Source of the DNA: Macrostomum hystrix
Lineage: Eukaryota > Platyhelminthes > Macrostomidae
DNA length: 64,000 bases
NCBI GenBank assembly: GCA_950097015.1
Contig: CATNEN010000008.1
Coordinates: 620,001 to 684,000 of the forward strand
Direction: 5' to 3'
The position numbers and the translations under genes are program-made. This document shows positions 1 through 12,107 of the stretch, in pieces. Under the pieces are notes generated by a model that searched no databases, was not told where the DNA came from, and worked only from the letters and a program-made list of their open reading frames with translations. Numbering within the stretch: the first letter of the stretch is position 1; each line of letters starts with the position of its first letter.

Positions 1-2030
1 TCTCACATCTACTATGTCTTATCTCTCCAGTGTCTCATCTCTCACATCTACTATGTCTTATCTCTCCAGTGTCTCATCTCTCACATCTACTATGTATTAT
101 CTCTCCAGTGTCTCATCTCTCCCATCTACTATGTATTATCTCTCCAGTGTCTCATCTCTCCCATCGACTATGTCTTATCTCTCCAGTGTCTCATCTCTCA
201 CATCTACTATGTATTATCTCTCCAGTGTCTCATCTCTCACATCTACTATGTCTTATCTCTCCAGTGTCTCATCTCTCCCATCTACTATGTCTTATCTCTC
301 CAGTGTCTCATCTCTCCCATCTACTATGTCTTATCTCTCCAGTGTCTCATCTCTCCCATCTACTATGTATTATCTCTCCAGTGTCTCATCTCTCACATCT
401 ACTATGTCTTATCTCTCCAGTGTCTCATCTCTCACATCTACTATGTCTTATCTCTCCAGTGTCTCATCTCTCACATCTACTATGTCTTATCTCTCCAGTG
501 TCTCATCTCTCACATCTACTATGTCTTATCTCTCCAGTGTCTCATCTCTCACATCTACTATGTCTTATCTCTCCAGTGTCTCATCTCTCCCATCTACTAT
601 GTATTATCTCTCCAGTGTCTCATCTCTCACATCTACTATGTCTTATCTCTCCAGTGTCTCATCTCTCACATCTACTATGTCTTATCTCTCCAGTGTCTCA
701 TCTCTCACATCTACTATGTCTTATCTCTCCAGTGTCTCATCTCTCACATCTACTATGTCTTATCTCTCCAGTGTCTCATCTCTCCCATCTACTATGTATT
801 ATCTCTCCAGTGTCTCATCTCTCCCATCGACTATGTCTTATCTCTCCAGTGTCTCATCTCTCACATCTACTATGTATTATCTCTCCAGTGTCTCATCTCT
901 CACATCTACTATGTCTTATCTCTCCAGTGTCTCATCTCTCCCATCTACTATGTCTTATCTCTCCAGTGTCTCATCTCTCCCATCTACTATGTCTTATCTC
1001 TCCAGTGTCTCATCTCTCCCATCTACTATGTATTATCTCTCCAGTGTCTCATCTCTCACATCTACTATGTCTTATCTCTCCAGTGTCTCATCTCTCACAT
1101 CTACTATGTCTTATCTCTCCAGTGTCTCATCTCTCACATCTACTATGTCTTATCTCTCCAGTGTCTCATCTCTCACATCTACTATGTCTTATCTCTCCAG
1201 TGTCTCATCTCTCCCATCTACTATATCAATTTATCTCTCCAGTGTCTCATCTCTCACATCTACTATGTCTTATCTCTCCAGTGTCTCATCTCTCCCATCT
1301 ACTATGTATTATCTCTCCAGTGTCTTATCTCTCCAATCTACTATGTCTTATCTCTCCAGTGTCTCATCTCTCCCATCTACTATGTATTATCTCTCCAGTG
1401 TCTTATCTCTCCAATCTACTATGTCTAATCTCTCCAGTGTCTAATCTCTCCAATCTACTATGTCTAATCTCTCCAGTGTCTCTTCACTCCCATCTACTAT
1501 GTCTTATCTCTCCAGTGTCTCATCTCTCCCATCTACTATGTATTATCTCTCCAGTGTCTCATCTCTCACATCTACTATGTATTATCTCTCCAGTGTCTTA
1601 TCTCTCCAATCTACTATGTCTAATCTCTCCAGTGTCTCTTCACTCCCATCTACCATGTCTTATCTCTCCAGTGTCTCATCTCTCCCATCTACTATGTATT
1701 ATCTCTCCAGTGTCTCATCTCTCACATCTACTATGTCTTATCTCTCCAGTGTCTCATCTCTCCAATCTACTATGTCTTAATCTCTCCAGTGTCTCATCTC
1801 TCCAATCTACTATGTCTTATCTCTCCAGTGTCTCATCTCTCACATCTACTATGTATTATCTCTCCAGTGTCTCATCTCTCACATCTACTATGTCTTATCT
1901 CTCCAGTGTCTCTTCACTCCAATGGCTTATCTCTCCAGTGTCTCATATCTACCATGTCTCATCTTCTCCGGTGTCTTATATCTACCATGTCTTATCTCTC
2001 CTGTGTCTCATCACTCCAATATCAACTTTC
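1..2030. repeat. 39-bp minisatellite in an SNRNP200 intron
   Basis: About 50 tandem copies of a 39-bp pyrimidine-rich monomer (core TCTCTCCAGTGTCTCATCTC) with small variants, decaying after about 1900. The rare variant CATCGAC occurs near 165 and again near 828, and the variant order between them recurs, showing a 663-bp (17-monomer) higher-order duplication. It lies downstream of exon 2 of SNRNP200 in the gene's direction, so it is intronic. The monomer length is divisible by three and lacks stops, so long plus-strand reading frames run through it; these are artefacts of periodicity. Positions 2031-2277 are unremarkable intron sequence. Confidence 0.95.
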
Positions 2031-2277
2031 TCCCATGCTCCATCTCTCCCCTGCCTCGTGTGTCTCGTTTTGAAATCCTTTTTTCAAATTTAGCAGCCCT
2101 AAATTACTCGTAAACAGAGTCCTATTTGTCCCTACTCCAGGAGCATAAGTTTCCCATGAAACTTCAACGCGCATTGGAGCCTTGCAAGCATGCTAGCCTT
2201 CGTGCCGTTTATTTATAATCGAACAGTGGAAAAGTGCAATCATAAAACAGCTAGGAAGGGTTATATCAGTGACTCAC

Positions 2278-4153
2278 CGATTCTGTCTGACCAATTTAAT
2301 CAAATCGAAGGCTTCATAGCCGAGTGATTTAACTAATCGATTCTCCAGATCGCGATCGTCTCCGGCAGATTTTAACAATTGCAGACACTCGGCCGCCTTG
2401 GCCTGGGCCGCCACCGGATCAGTGTAGCGCTTGGCCAGCTGACGCTGCAGCCAGAAGGCATCGATGTCGCGCGGATGCAAGCCGCCGCTGCCGGCGCCGC
2501 CAGCTCCGTCGGCGTCAGTTTTTCGACGTCGAATAGCGGCTTCGACGGCAACTTTGGACGAAGCGTCCTTGGCTGCGCCGGTGCCATCGTTGTCGGCGTC
2601 GCCGCCTTCATTGCTGCTTCTGTCTTCATCGTCGTCCTCTTCTTCGTTGATTTCGCCGTAGTCGCCGGCTTCATCATGGGCCTCCTCATCCGAGTCTTCG
2701 AATTGAATGTTGACGCCGTATGTTTCGTCAATTTCGGCGGCTCGCTGATCGACGGACTCCTGGGACTGGCCGCTCCCGCTCCAGTCCGTGGCCTTCTTGG
2801 CCAGGTTAACCAACAAAGCGTACCTGTCCTCGGCTAGGTTGCCTAGCAACGATTCTATTTCTCGTTTTCGCTCCTTATCGCGCAGCTTGTCATCCTTCAT
2901 GGCGGCCAGAACCTGCCGCGTGGGAAAAAGATAAAGGATGTGGGTCAACAGGTAAAGTGTGTGTGTCAACAGGTAAAGTGTGTGTCAACAGGTAAAGTGT
3001 GTGTCAACAGGTAAAATGTGTTTGGTCAAAAGGTAAATTGTGTGAGTCAACAGGTAAATTGTGCTTGGTCAAAAGGTAAATTGTGTGGGTCAACAGGTAA
3101 AGGATGTGTGTCAACAGGTAAAGGAAGTGGGTCAACAGGTACAGTGTGTGGGTCAACAGGTAAAGTGTGTGTGTCAACAGGAAAAGTATGTGGGTCAACA
3201 GGTAAAGTGTGTGTGTCAACAGGTAAAGTGTGTGTGTCAACAGGTAAAGTATGTGGGTCAACAGGTACAGTGTGTGGGTCAACAGGTACAGTGTGTGGGT
3301 CAACAGGTACAGTGTGTGGGTCAACAGGTAAAGTGTGTGTGTCAACAGGAAAAGTATGTGGGTCAACAGGTAAAGTGTGTGTGTCAACAGGTAAAGTATG
3401 TGGGTCAACAGGTACAGTGTGTGGGTCAACAGGTACAGTGTGTGGGTCAACAGGTACAGTGTGTGTGGGTCAACAGGTACAGTGTGTGGGTCAGCAGGTA
3501 CAGTGTGTGGGTCAACAGGTACAGTGTCTGGGTCAACAGGTACAGTGTGTGGGTCAACAGGTAGTGTGTGTCAACAGGTAAAGTATGTGGGTCAACAGGT
3601 AATTTGTGTTTGGTCAAAAGGTAAATTGTGTGGGTCAACAGGTAAAGTGTGTGTGTCAACAGGTAAAGGATGTGGGTCAACAGGTACAGTGTGTGTGTCA
3701 ACAGATAAAGTGGTTAGAAGGGCTTACCTCATCAGCGGCGCCGCAGAGTACATCGCGTGGCTCATCGCCCAGACACTCCTGAATGCAATGCAGCAGTGAT
3801 TCATAGTTGCGCCTAGTCTCAGCAGTCTTTGGCCTATAAAGCAAGCCGGACATGCCGTCATCTTCGGTGGCCAAGACTCCGGCAGCGGCGGCGCCGCGGT
3901 GTTTGCCAACCTCGTAGCGAGTATTCTCGTCTCGCTTGCGTCGTTTAGCCTGTTTCTCTTCAACTCCGGTTGGCTTGGAACGCAGAGCACGGTCGCCCAT
4001 GCGGGTGCCGGTGAGTTTGCCAGATAGAGACTGGACAACTCCAGTGGACTCATCTCTTGGCCGGCGATCTATTAGGCTCTTGTCAGCCTGGGTGACAATG
4101 TTGGAATTCACCCGGTATTCGAACTGCAGATTTCTGGCAGCTTCTCCAGCCAT
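2278..4153 (-). CDS. SNRNP200: U5 snRNP helicase Brr2 (SNRNP200), N-terminal part, exons 1-2
   Basis: Encodes the start of the DExH RNA helicase that unwinds U4/U6 during spliceosome activation. Exon 1 is 4153-3728 (142 codons, begins [13 protein letters not shown]) and exon 2 is 2912-2278. The donor after CGAADE and the acceptor before [15 protein letters not shown] join in phase 0; exon 2 ends in a split Arg codon at a GTGAGT donor. Family signatures in order: GTRMGD, the basic [23 protein letters not shown], the acidic segment after [10 protein letters not shown], and [15 protein letters not shown], all matching the human N-terminal region. The helicase cassettes lie beyond the left edge. 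Intron 1 (2913-3727) is almost wholly a 21-bp minisatellite. A possible splice acceptor (CCTCAG) sits 18 nt before the ATG. Confidence 0.95.
2933..3716. repeat. 21-bp minisatellite filling SNRNP200 intron 1
   Basis: About 36 copies of a 21-bp unit (plus strand GTGGGTCAACAGGTACAGTG). It fills the intron between the acceptor at 2913 and the donor at 3727 except for about 20 bp at the acceptor end and 10 bp at the donor end. Each monomer carries CAACAGGTAMAG on the plus strand, a splice-junction-like word antisense to the gene. Confidence 0.95.
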
Positions 4154-5330
4154 GACCCGCTTAACTGGCTGCTGAGGTTAATGTCTGATTTGGAATCCGA
4201 TTTGACACCTATCCACCTGATGTCAGCTAGAGCTGCAATTAGAAAATTTAGTTTTCAGTTTAATTCATAATTACAGACAGGGACGGCTCTGACACTAATA
4301 GACGGCCAAATAATGGTATAAACAAAGGTAGGCTGATTAGAGAGACAAGGGTAGGTGTCTGAGGGAGACAAGGGTAGGCACCTGAGGGAGACTATGGTAG
4401 GCACCTGAGGGAGACTATGGTAGGCACCTGAGGGAGACTATGGTAGGCACCTGAGGGAAACTATGGTAGGCTGTTCAGGGAGACAATGGTAGGTGTTTGA
4501 GGGAGACTATGGTAGGCACCTGAGGGAGACTATGGTAGGCACCTGAGGGAGACTATGGTAGGCACCTGAGGGAGACTATGGTAGGCACCTGAGGGAGACT
4601 ATGGTAGGCTCCTGAGGGAGTAAAGGGTAGGTGTCTGAGGGAGACAAGGGTAGGTGTCTGAAGGAGACAAGGGTAGGTGTCTGAAGGAGACAAGGGTGGT
4701 GTCTGAGGGAGACTATGGTAGGCACCCGAGGGAGTTAAGGGTAGGTGTCTGAGGGAGAATATCGTAGGCACCTGAGGGAGTTAAGGGTAGGTGTCTGAAG
4801 GAGACTATGGTAGGCACCTGAGGGAGTTAAGGGTATATAGGTGTCTGAGGGAGACTATGGTAGGCACCTGAGGGAGTTAAGGGTAGGTGTCTGAGGGAGA
4901 CTATGGTAGGCACCTGAGGGAGTTAAGGGTAGGTGTCTGAGGGAGACTATGGTAGGCACCTGAGGGAGTTAAGGGTAGGTGTCTGAGGGAGACTATGGTA
5001 GGCACCTGAGGGAGTTAAGGGTAGGTGTCTGAGGGAGACTATGGTAGGCACCTGAGGAAGTTAAGGGTAGGTGTCTGAGGGAGACTATGGTAGGCACCTG
5101 AGGGAGTAAAGGGTAGGTGTCTGAGGGAGACTTTGGTAGGCACCTGAGGGAGACAAGGGGAGGCTGTTTAGGGAGTCAAGGGTAGGCTGTTTAGGGAGTC
5201 AAGGGTAGGCTGTTTAGGGAGTCAAGGGTAGGCTGTTTAGGGAGTCTGAGGGAGCCTATGGTAGGCACCTGAGGGAGACTCGGTAAGGCTGTTTAAGGAG
5301 ACCAGGCTAGGCTGATAAGTAGCTCGTCAA
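4154..5330. repeat. SNRNP200 upstream region with a 23-bp minisatellite (4320-5320)
   Basis: From 4154 to about 4318 the sequence is unique and holds the presumed 5' flank of SNRNP200. From 4320 to about 5320 there are some 43 copies of a 23-bp unit (core GACTATGGTAGGCACCTGAG). Between about 4800 and 5110 two variants alternate, giving a 46-bp higher-order period. Each GGCACCTGAG unit contains an E-box CACCTG, which reads CTCAGGTGCC on the minus strand. Confidence 0.9.
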
Positions 5331-6024
5331 TGAAACAAAAAAGAACGCGGGCCAGAAGTTCGCAAAGTTGTTTTCGTTAGATTTTTTGGGCAGAAAGTGA
5401 TGTCGCAACAAAAGAGAACAATTAAAATAGATAATTAAATAGAAAAGAAGAAGGCAACATAGACGACAGACTCAGAGATAAGAACTAGTCGTAAATAGTT
5501 CATTAAATTACTCCGATATCTTGCTGTCCAGAACTAATAGGCTTGGGCAAGCGGAGAGGAATCGTTTATAGAGGAAATTTAAGCAAGGACTTGTCCGTAG
5601 TAACAAACATGCAATCTCATTTCAAGAATAAGCATCAATTATAGCCAACAGAAACAACAGGATTAAATGAAACAACATTATAGAGCTACCAGAAGCGGCT
5701 GCAATAAATTAACTCTAACCCCAAACCTTATCAGCATACGAAGCCAGCTTAAACCTGCTAGCCCTATGACAGTTGCTAACTGGAGCGAAATAAAACACAT
5801 GATTTGGCACAAATCTTTTTATAAGCAGAATAAGTCGAACTTCATAAAATTATGAAATAACACAATAGAAACTAACCCAAGGAGCGTGTAGTATCAATAT
5901 TGCAAGATGAGAAACAGATCATTTGAGTACAAGCTAGCTTTGCCTTTTCTTCAATCCTACACACAGTGTGTGACCACAAGCTATTTCAAAACTACACTAG
6001 AATTGAGTTAGCATGGGTGAAAAA
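5331..6024. other. Intergenic, nothing recognised
   Basis: Unique AT-rich sequence between the array and the 3' end of DNAJB11. It should contain the DNAJB11 3' UTR on the minus strand. No RNA gene, repeat or further coding exon was recognised. Confidence 0.6.
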
Positions 6025-7929
6025 TCAAAGTCCATTGTACACTCGCTGCACAGAGTCCTGTTTTAATAGACGCTTCACAGCCTCCTTATCCTCAGGCGGC
6101 AGGGTCAGGCCTTTAGGAAAGTCCACATCGAATGTAATGAATAGCGAGCCTTTCACATTGTTATTCTCGTAGTTGGGCATACCCTCGTTGGCTTTCCTGA
6201 GCATGGCGCCAGGCCACGTGACCTTTTCGCGAGTCACTCGCACCTTGTGGCCGTCCAGGTGGTCGATGTCCATTGAGAAGCCGTTCAGTGCGTCGACTAG
6301 GGAGATGCTCAGATTAGTGTAGAGATCGTCGCCTCGGCGCTGAAAGCGCGGATGCTTCAATTGGCGAATGCGGAAGCGGAGATCGCCCGGTTCGCCATCA
6401 ATGTGCGGCTCACCCTCGGCTACGAATGGATAAATCTGTTGGGATAATGGGAGGGGGCAGGTGCACTGAACTAATAACTTTTGGCTTCAACTTTGCACGG
6501 CGCAACAACCACTTCTCAAATTGTTCCAGTCGAGACGGGAATCGAACCCCCGACCTTCAAGTCATGAGTCTAACGCTCTAAACACTAAGGCTATAACACA
6601 GTCTAACAGTCTAAAACTGTCTTACACCTAACAGCAGTTTATTAAAGTGCACAAACACACACCTGTCCATCTCGCATTCCGGGCTCAATTTCCAGTTCGA
6701 GCAGTTTCTCCTCGGGCACCAGTACAACATTGTCGCACTCGTCGCAGACCTCCTCCTGGGTCATCTGGAAGCGGCCAGGGCCGAGGGAACGCGTGCGCAT
6801 CTCGTGACGACAGTTGCACCGACGTTTTCCAGAAGCCTGCCGTTTTACCGGCTTGTTGCGCACAATTTCCACGAAATTGCCATTGTACAGCTCCTCCAAG
6901 GTCACCTCAAGGTCAACTACAACGTCGCCGCCGCGCGGTATCTCCCGCTCCTGATTGCCGCCGCCGCCGCCGTGAAATTGGAACATGTCGCCAAAGAAGG
7001 AAGAGAACGGATCGCTTCCGCCACGACCGACGCCGTCTTTAAGGCCTTCTTCGCCGTGGGCGTCGTAAATCTTGCGCTTCTCTTCATCGGACAGTACCTG
7101 GGGATGTTGGAAGGTGTTTGATCCCCATTTCACCCAATTCTCAATCTCCGATCCCCATCTCACCCAATTCTTAATCTCCGATCCCCATCTCACCCAATTC
7201 TTAATCTCCGATCCCCTTTTCACCCAATTCTTAATCTCCGATCCCCATCTCACCCAATTCTTAATCTCCGATCCCCATTTCACCCAATTCTTAATCTCCG
7301 ATCCCCATCTCACCCAATTCTTAATCTCCGATCCCCATCTCACCCAATTCTTAATCTCCGATCCCCATTTCACCCAATTCTTAATCTCCGATCCCCAATT
7401 TCACCCAATTCTCAATCTCCGATCCCCATCTCACCCAATTCTTAATCTCCGATCCCCATCTCACCCAATTCTTAATCTCCGATCCCCAATTTCACCCAAT
7501 TCTCAATCTCCGATCCCCATCTAACTCGACTCCTAATCTGGGATCCCCATTTTACTAATATGCCAATTCTTTGACTACTATTTTACTATTTTCCTAATAT
7601 TCGATACTCATTTTTATCATCTACCAATCCTTAATTCCCATTTCACCCGTTACCGAATATTCGATCCCACTTTACTCATTTCCTAAACTTTGATACTCAT
7701 TACACCTTTTCCTTAACAAGATATGATTTATTTCTTTCTCGATTCAACCACATTTACATATATTTAAATCACCTCATAAGCAGCATTGAGATCCCTGAAT
7801 CGTTCCTCAGCCTTAGGATCGTCGCGATTACGATCCGGATGCAGCTGTTTGGCTAGGCCGCGATAAGCCTTCTTAACCTGGTTGATAGTGGCCGTGCGCT
7901 TCACGCCGAGGATTTTGTAGAAGTCGCGA
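6025..7929 (-). CDS. DNAJB11: ER-resident Hsp40 co-chaperone DNAJB11 (ERdj3), three exons, first exon missing
   Basis: Co-chaperone of BiP in the endoplasmic reticulum lumen. Exons: 7929-7773 (J domain), 7097-6663, and 6435-6025 with the stop; all join in phase. The J domain starts RDFYKILGV, has the HPD motif in LHPDRN and ends AAYE; then come a Gly/Phe-rich stretch ([14 protein letters not shown]), the substrate-binding domain with its Cys pairs (CNC and CDEC), [16 protein letters not shown], and the C-terminal DNNx[12 protein letters not shown] region ending RVYNGL. These match human ERdj3 closely; 333 residues are visible against 358 in human. The missing part is the signal peptide plus one split codon (exon starts T|CGC), so a first exon must lie at higher coordinates; none could be identified in 7930-12000. 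The intron 7098-7772 holds a 30-bp array and 6436-6662 a tRNA-like sequence. Confidence 0.95.
6529..6600 (-). pseudogene. tRNA-like sequence (SINE head or tRNA pseudogene)
   Basis: On the minus strand the segment has an A-box-like TAGTGTTTAGAGCG, an arm with a CAT anticodon position, the variable segment GAAGGTC, and a canonical T arm GGGGGTTCGATTCCCGTC. The acceptor and anticodon stems do not pair well, so it is not a functional tRNA gene as read. It lies in a DNAJB11 intron on the same strand as the gene. It could be a tRNA-Met-like pseudogene or the head of a SINE different from the family described below. Confidence 0.5.
7120..7545. repeat. 30-bp minisatellite in DNAJB11 intron
   Basis: About 14 copies of a 30-bp monomer (core CACCCAATTCTTAATCTCCG) occupying most of the intron 7098-7772. 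From 7545 to about 7710 more diverged copies with the same CCAATTCT/GATACTCAT rhythm remain, so the array appears to have decayed on that side. Confidence 0.95.
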
Positions 7930-9635
7930 CTGTTTTAAGTTCAAGTGAAATGGGGCTCAATTGTACAAGTCTTGAATCGAAAGAACCAAATTGATGCCCT
8001 TCATACAAAACATGTATTCATATTAGCTGACTATTGAAAAAGTTATTGTGTATAATATGCGGGCCTTTATCTGAATCCAGAATAGCAATATAAAATAAAT
8101 ACATATATATAATATTCAATTTGTTCATTTGTATCATTATTACCAAATTGCAATACAGCAATGTTATTTACTTAAAACACACACTATACGAAAATTGATG
8201 ATCTGTTCACTAAAATAAATTAGCTTAAGTTGTTTCTTAAAGGGTATTTTACCCTACATGCAGGCTGTGCTAGCACTCACTCTGTGTGGGTGTTGGTGGT
8301 ATTTTGTACTCTCCTCTGCTACCTCTACCATTTTTACTTGTAACAATAACTTATGTACAGGGTGGGGCTTTAGCTTCCACCCTAGCCTAGCTGAGCTGTT
8401 AAATATAGTGTAAATAAAATAGCATCAAATAGGTTTTTCTGCACTATTAACAGTTCCTTTACTATACAGACTACTAATATCCAAAAAGTAAAATAATAAG
8501 AAATAGGCCTAACCATCTGTAATTTTTTTAATGTATTCAATGTATGCTTCCAATAGTATTACGGATTTAATAGCTTGTCACTACAGAAAAATAGCCTACT
8601 TATTAAAAAAATTAATCAAATAGTTAAGCTTATAATGCAAATAGAGAAATAAATGGCTATGGACCAGAATTTTTTTATATATACAGATTGAATTTGTTTC
8701 TTTTGCTTTTTATTTTATCTTGACCTATTAGCACTTTCAGTTAAAGATAAACTAGTAAAATGGTCTTTTGTCTTGTAGATATTTATTTTCTTTTTTTAAA
8801 GCAATAAACAACAATATAGTGAGTTAATTAAAACTAAGCTCAAGTTTGACCATATTAAAAATATTACATGTAGCTATAGCTAGAGATATAAGGCTAAATT
8901 GACCATTTAAGCAAAGCTCAAAAGGAGTTTTAAAATGTAATTTTAAAGTGACACGCAAGTTAGGTCTTGAAAACTTGGTTTAGGCCCTATCAATATATGC
9001 AAGGCCTTCATATAGGCCCTTGTTATCCATCAAAGGCAACAAGAGAGCTAGCTATTGTAGTGACTTTTGGTTACGTGATTTGTTTATGATTGTGTGTCTC
9101 CTTTCTAAATCGCTGCACCCCCCTGCCCCTGCTACTCTCCACGATTGTACCCCACCCCCTTTTATCTCTTTCCTTTGTCTGCCTATGTACATCTGAGGCG
9201 GGGTTTAACCCTATCCCTACTATCAATCACTTCTCTCTAACCGCTAGTGTTTAAGTTCAAATATAATGTCTGTCCCTCTGGGCCTTTGTGAGTCATCCCC
9301 CATTGCGCTCTCTATCTCGTTTGAGGTTTGGCTGTAAAGACAGTCTCTTACTACGAAGACTCAATTTATTGCATGGCTTCAACTCGCTTTGCTTTGTAAA
9401 TCATTATCACTTGAAGTAAGGACAGCTATGAACAGTTAAATAGCCCTTGTTTCATCCTATAATAATTACAGCTCATGAACAGCAAAAATTATACTAGACA
9501 TGGCATGCAATTCATGATCTGGACTATAGATATCATATAGATAAAAAACAATACATGGATCATGTATGAATTAAATAAAATCTAGTATTTTAATTTTCTG
9601 ACAATTTGATATTTGTATTGTCTTTCATAAATACA
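7930..9635. other. AT-rich stretch, no gene recognised
   Basis: Low-complexity AT-rich DNA. By exon phase the signal-peptide exon of DNAJB11 should lie here or further right, but no convincing minus-strand ATG followed by a hydrophobic segment and a compatible GT donor was found. A short self-complementary patch sits near 8355-8390 (GGGTGGGGC and CCACCCT around TTTAGC). Confidence 0.5.
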
Positions 9636-9643
9636 CATTTAGT

Positions 9644-10115
9644 GGCAATGTTCTACTTCCGTTCGTTATATTATTTTTTTGTTTGCAAACGACCGATAAT
9701 GACAAAAAAACAAGTTTAACGGTAACAAAAAGTCGTAGTTTGGTCAGACAGTTCTGAAAAGTCTTGGTCAGTCTTTCTTCTTTCAAACCGGGTAAGTGCC
9801 TAATCCAGTAGAGGAGGCGACCGAAGCTATTCTTGGGGTATAGACAGCACCATAAGAATTCTTCGAGGTGGCTTTCGAATAGAGCAGCACTCGTGCCATG
9901 CATTTGACGCAGCTTGGCCTTTCGCAAAATCTTCAGCTGCAGAATTCTGTGCCTTAGCTTCCTGTTTCCCCATATTTGCCAGATTTTGCCATAGACATAG
10001 ATCCAAGTGTCAAGTCACGGCAAAGCCACGTCAGCACAACTTTTCAAACTAAGAATGCACATGTGGCACGAATTCAAACAAAAAATAATATAACGAACGG
10101 AAGTAGAATATTGCC
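9644..10115 (-). mobile_element. Non-autonomous Merlin-type DNA transposon with 8-bp TSD
   Basis: A 472-bp element bounded by terminal inverted repeats that start GGCAATGTTCTACTTCCGTT on the left and GGCAATATTCTACTTCCGTT on the right (reverse complement), continuing as an A/T-rich arm of about 40 bp. It is flanked by a perfect 8-bp direct repeat CATTTAGT at 9636-9643 and 10116-10123. The interior keeps, on the minus strand (9740-9927), a peptide ending like the C-terminus of Merlin/IS1016-type transposases (KAKLRQMHGTSAALFESHLE then EFLWCCLYP). The catalytic DDE core is absent, so it is an internally deleted copy. TSD length, TIR start and peptide agree on Merlin. Confidence 0.85.
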
Positions 10116-10123
10116 CATTTAGT

Positions 10124-12090
10124 TTACATAATTTTTTATAAATCAAGTGGCTTTTAAGCATGCATATGTACACAGTTTCATTAAATAAATGCAACAATAT
10201 GCAAGGCATTTTCTAAATTTTATATACACTAGCTGTAGCTGCATGTTATTAAGGAAATGACCAACTCTCTAGGTCTCCCAGTTGGCTAGATGAAGTGACC
10301 AATGACAGTCACACTTTACTCCAGTTGACAAAATGACAGTTGACAATCACATTGATTTCACTATGTTAAGCAAAGCATTTTAGTTAACTTAAGCAAACAC
10401 TTAATAATTATTATTCAAAAACCTAATAATTTATGGATACTTACTGGCAATAGCAATTAAAAGATAGTAATAGCTCAAAAAGCACCAATTTGAATTATCT
10501 TACCCTGCGAGTCCATAATCAGTTAGAAGTACTATAAAAACGATAACAATGCAAATTAAAATGCTTTGTCTAAGCATACCCTTCATTGCAAAGCAACCTA
10601 CAATATAGTTAAGAGCAATAGAAGCAACAAATGAGTATCATACAAAATAAAACTAATGAAACTCTCTCTATGCTTCTACTTCAATTTTTTGCTGATCGGG
10701 TGCTCAAAAAGCTGTTATTATGCCCCTTGCTAATTAATAGCTAAGCTACCTATTACCAAAGTAAAACTGTTATGACTATGTTATGCAATGAAATAAAACG
10801 GTATTTTGGCTATGGCTATAGAAATCTTAACAAGAAAAAGTTCAGCAACAATGCTTTGTGCTCGATTTTAAACGAGTTTTAATATTTTTTATAACATAGG
10901 ACCTAAGGTTGGTTTAAATTAGGACAAGATATCTCTATAAAAATGTGTTCTATAAAATAATTGAACAACTCATAAATTTTAAATCACAAACGCGCGCCAG
11001 ATCAAGATTAGTAAAACAGAGTTACATTCATGTTTTAAAGAGTCGACAGAGTATTTAGATAAGTATTTTTCAATAATTTTTTAAAAGTTCTATGCCTTTA
11101 AAATAAATTTAAATAAAATATCTATTTTTGTAAAACGTTATCTTAAACGTGCGATGGCGCTCATTTGATATACCGAGCCGACATAATCGACGCGGGGCTC
11201 AGCCTGGCTAGCCTTCGAATTCGAAAGTACGGCATAAGTACTTCTTATTTCCAGTATTTTTGCTAGATTCTTGTTTAAACTTAACTTCACTAAACTAAAC
11301 TAAACTTAACTTTAATTGTGCTTCTTTCTTACTTATATAGACCTCACTGTAAATGCAAAACAAATATAATCTTTTTTAGTCGAGACTCTTGCGAAAGGTA
11401 GCTTTTGCATAAACTCAGATGCTTGTAATTAAAGGCGAACGCTAAAAAATCTACTAGACAACGTAGACGAAGAAGCAGGAAAGCGAATTACTAATTATTT
11501 TACTGTGTTTTTCGAGATTCTATCCTTTGTCATAGTACAAAAGTAGGACCAATTATATTTAAATATATATTTTAATATAGTATAATGCAATATTATTTTC
11601 GTCATTTTAATTTAGCATGCAACAGCTTTTTGAGGTATAAACAAAACATAATCATTTTTGTCGTAGAGAATGGAAACTAGCTTTTTCATAAATTGTGACT
11701 GACGTTTTCACAGCTACTTAGTATTTTTTAAGTAATTCTAGTGCATTCAAAGTTTTGTTCTTTAAAATTAAAAATCTATCGCACGTACATACATACGATC
11801 GCATATACGTATATTTTATAAATATAGATTTTTTTGTTTATCATGTTGTATTCATAATAATTTTTTTGCATACAACAAGCGTATTCAAAATGTATTCTAT
11901 AGTCATTGGCATATTCTAAGCAAACAAGCTAAGTACTTCACACGTTTAGATGATTTTTAAATACTAACGAGATTTCTTATTCTTTTTAAGCCTCAGTCAA
12001 CACTTACTGCATTATTGCAGCAATGTTATTTTTCACTTTGCCCTTCAAAATGTCGACGCAAACTTGAAAAACATGTTCTATACTGTAATC
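10124..12090. other. AT-rich intergenic stretch, nothing recognised
   Basis: Sequence between the Merlin element and DCXR. It is dominated by A/T runs; a somewhat GC-richer patch at about 11150-11240 showed no recognisable coding similarity. The DCXR promoter or outron should be at the right end. Confidence 0.5.
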
Positions 12091-12107
12091 ATTAATTGTT
12101 TTAGCCA
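12091..12107 (+). other. Splice acceptor 3 nt before the DCXR start codon
   Basis: The sequence ATTGTTTTAG followed by CCA and the ATG looks like a strong 3' splice site. A 3-nt leader cannot be a whole 5' UTR, so the transcript is either spliced to an upstream leader exon or trans-spliced to a spliced leader. Confidence 0.55.

Noticed and set aside
1-2093. Large plus-strand proteins of Ser/Leu/His-rich repeats
   Set aside because: They follow from a 39-bp stop-free minisatellite; all frames give equally long periodic peptides and the region is an intron of a minus-strand gene.
9625-9927. Independent minus-strand gene of 100 codons
   Set aside because: It lies inside the TIR-bounded Merlin element and matches only the end of its transposase.
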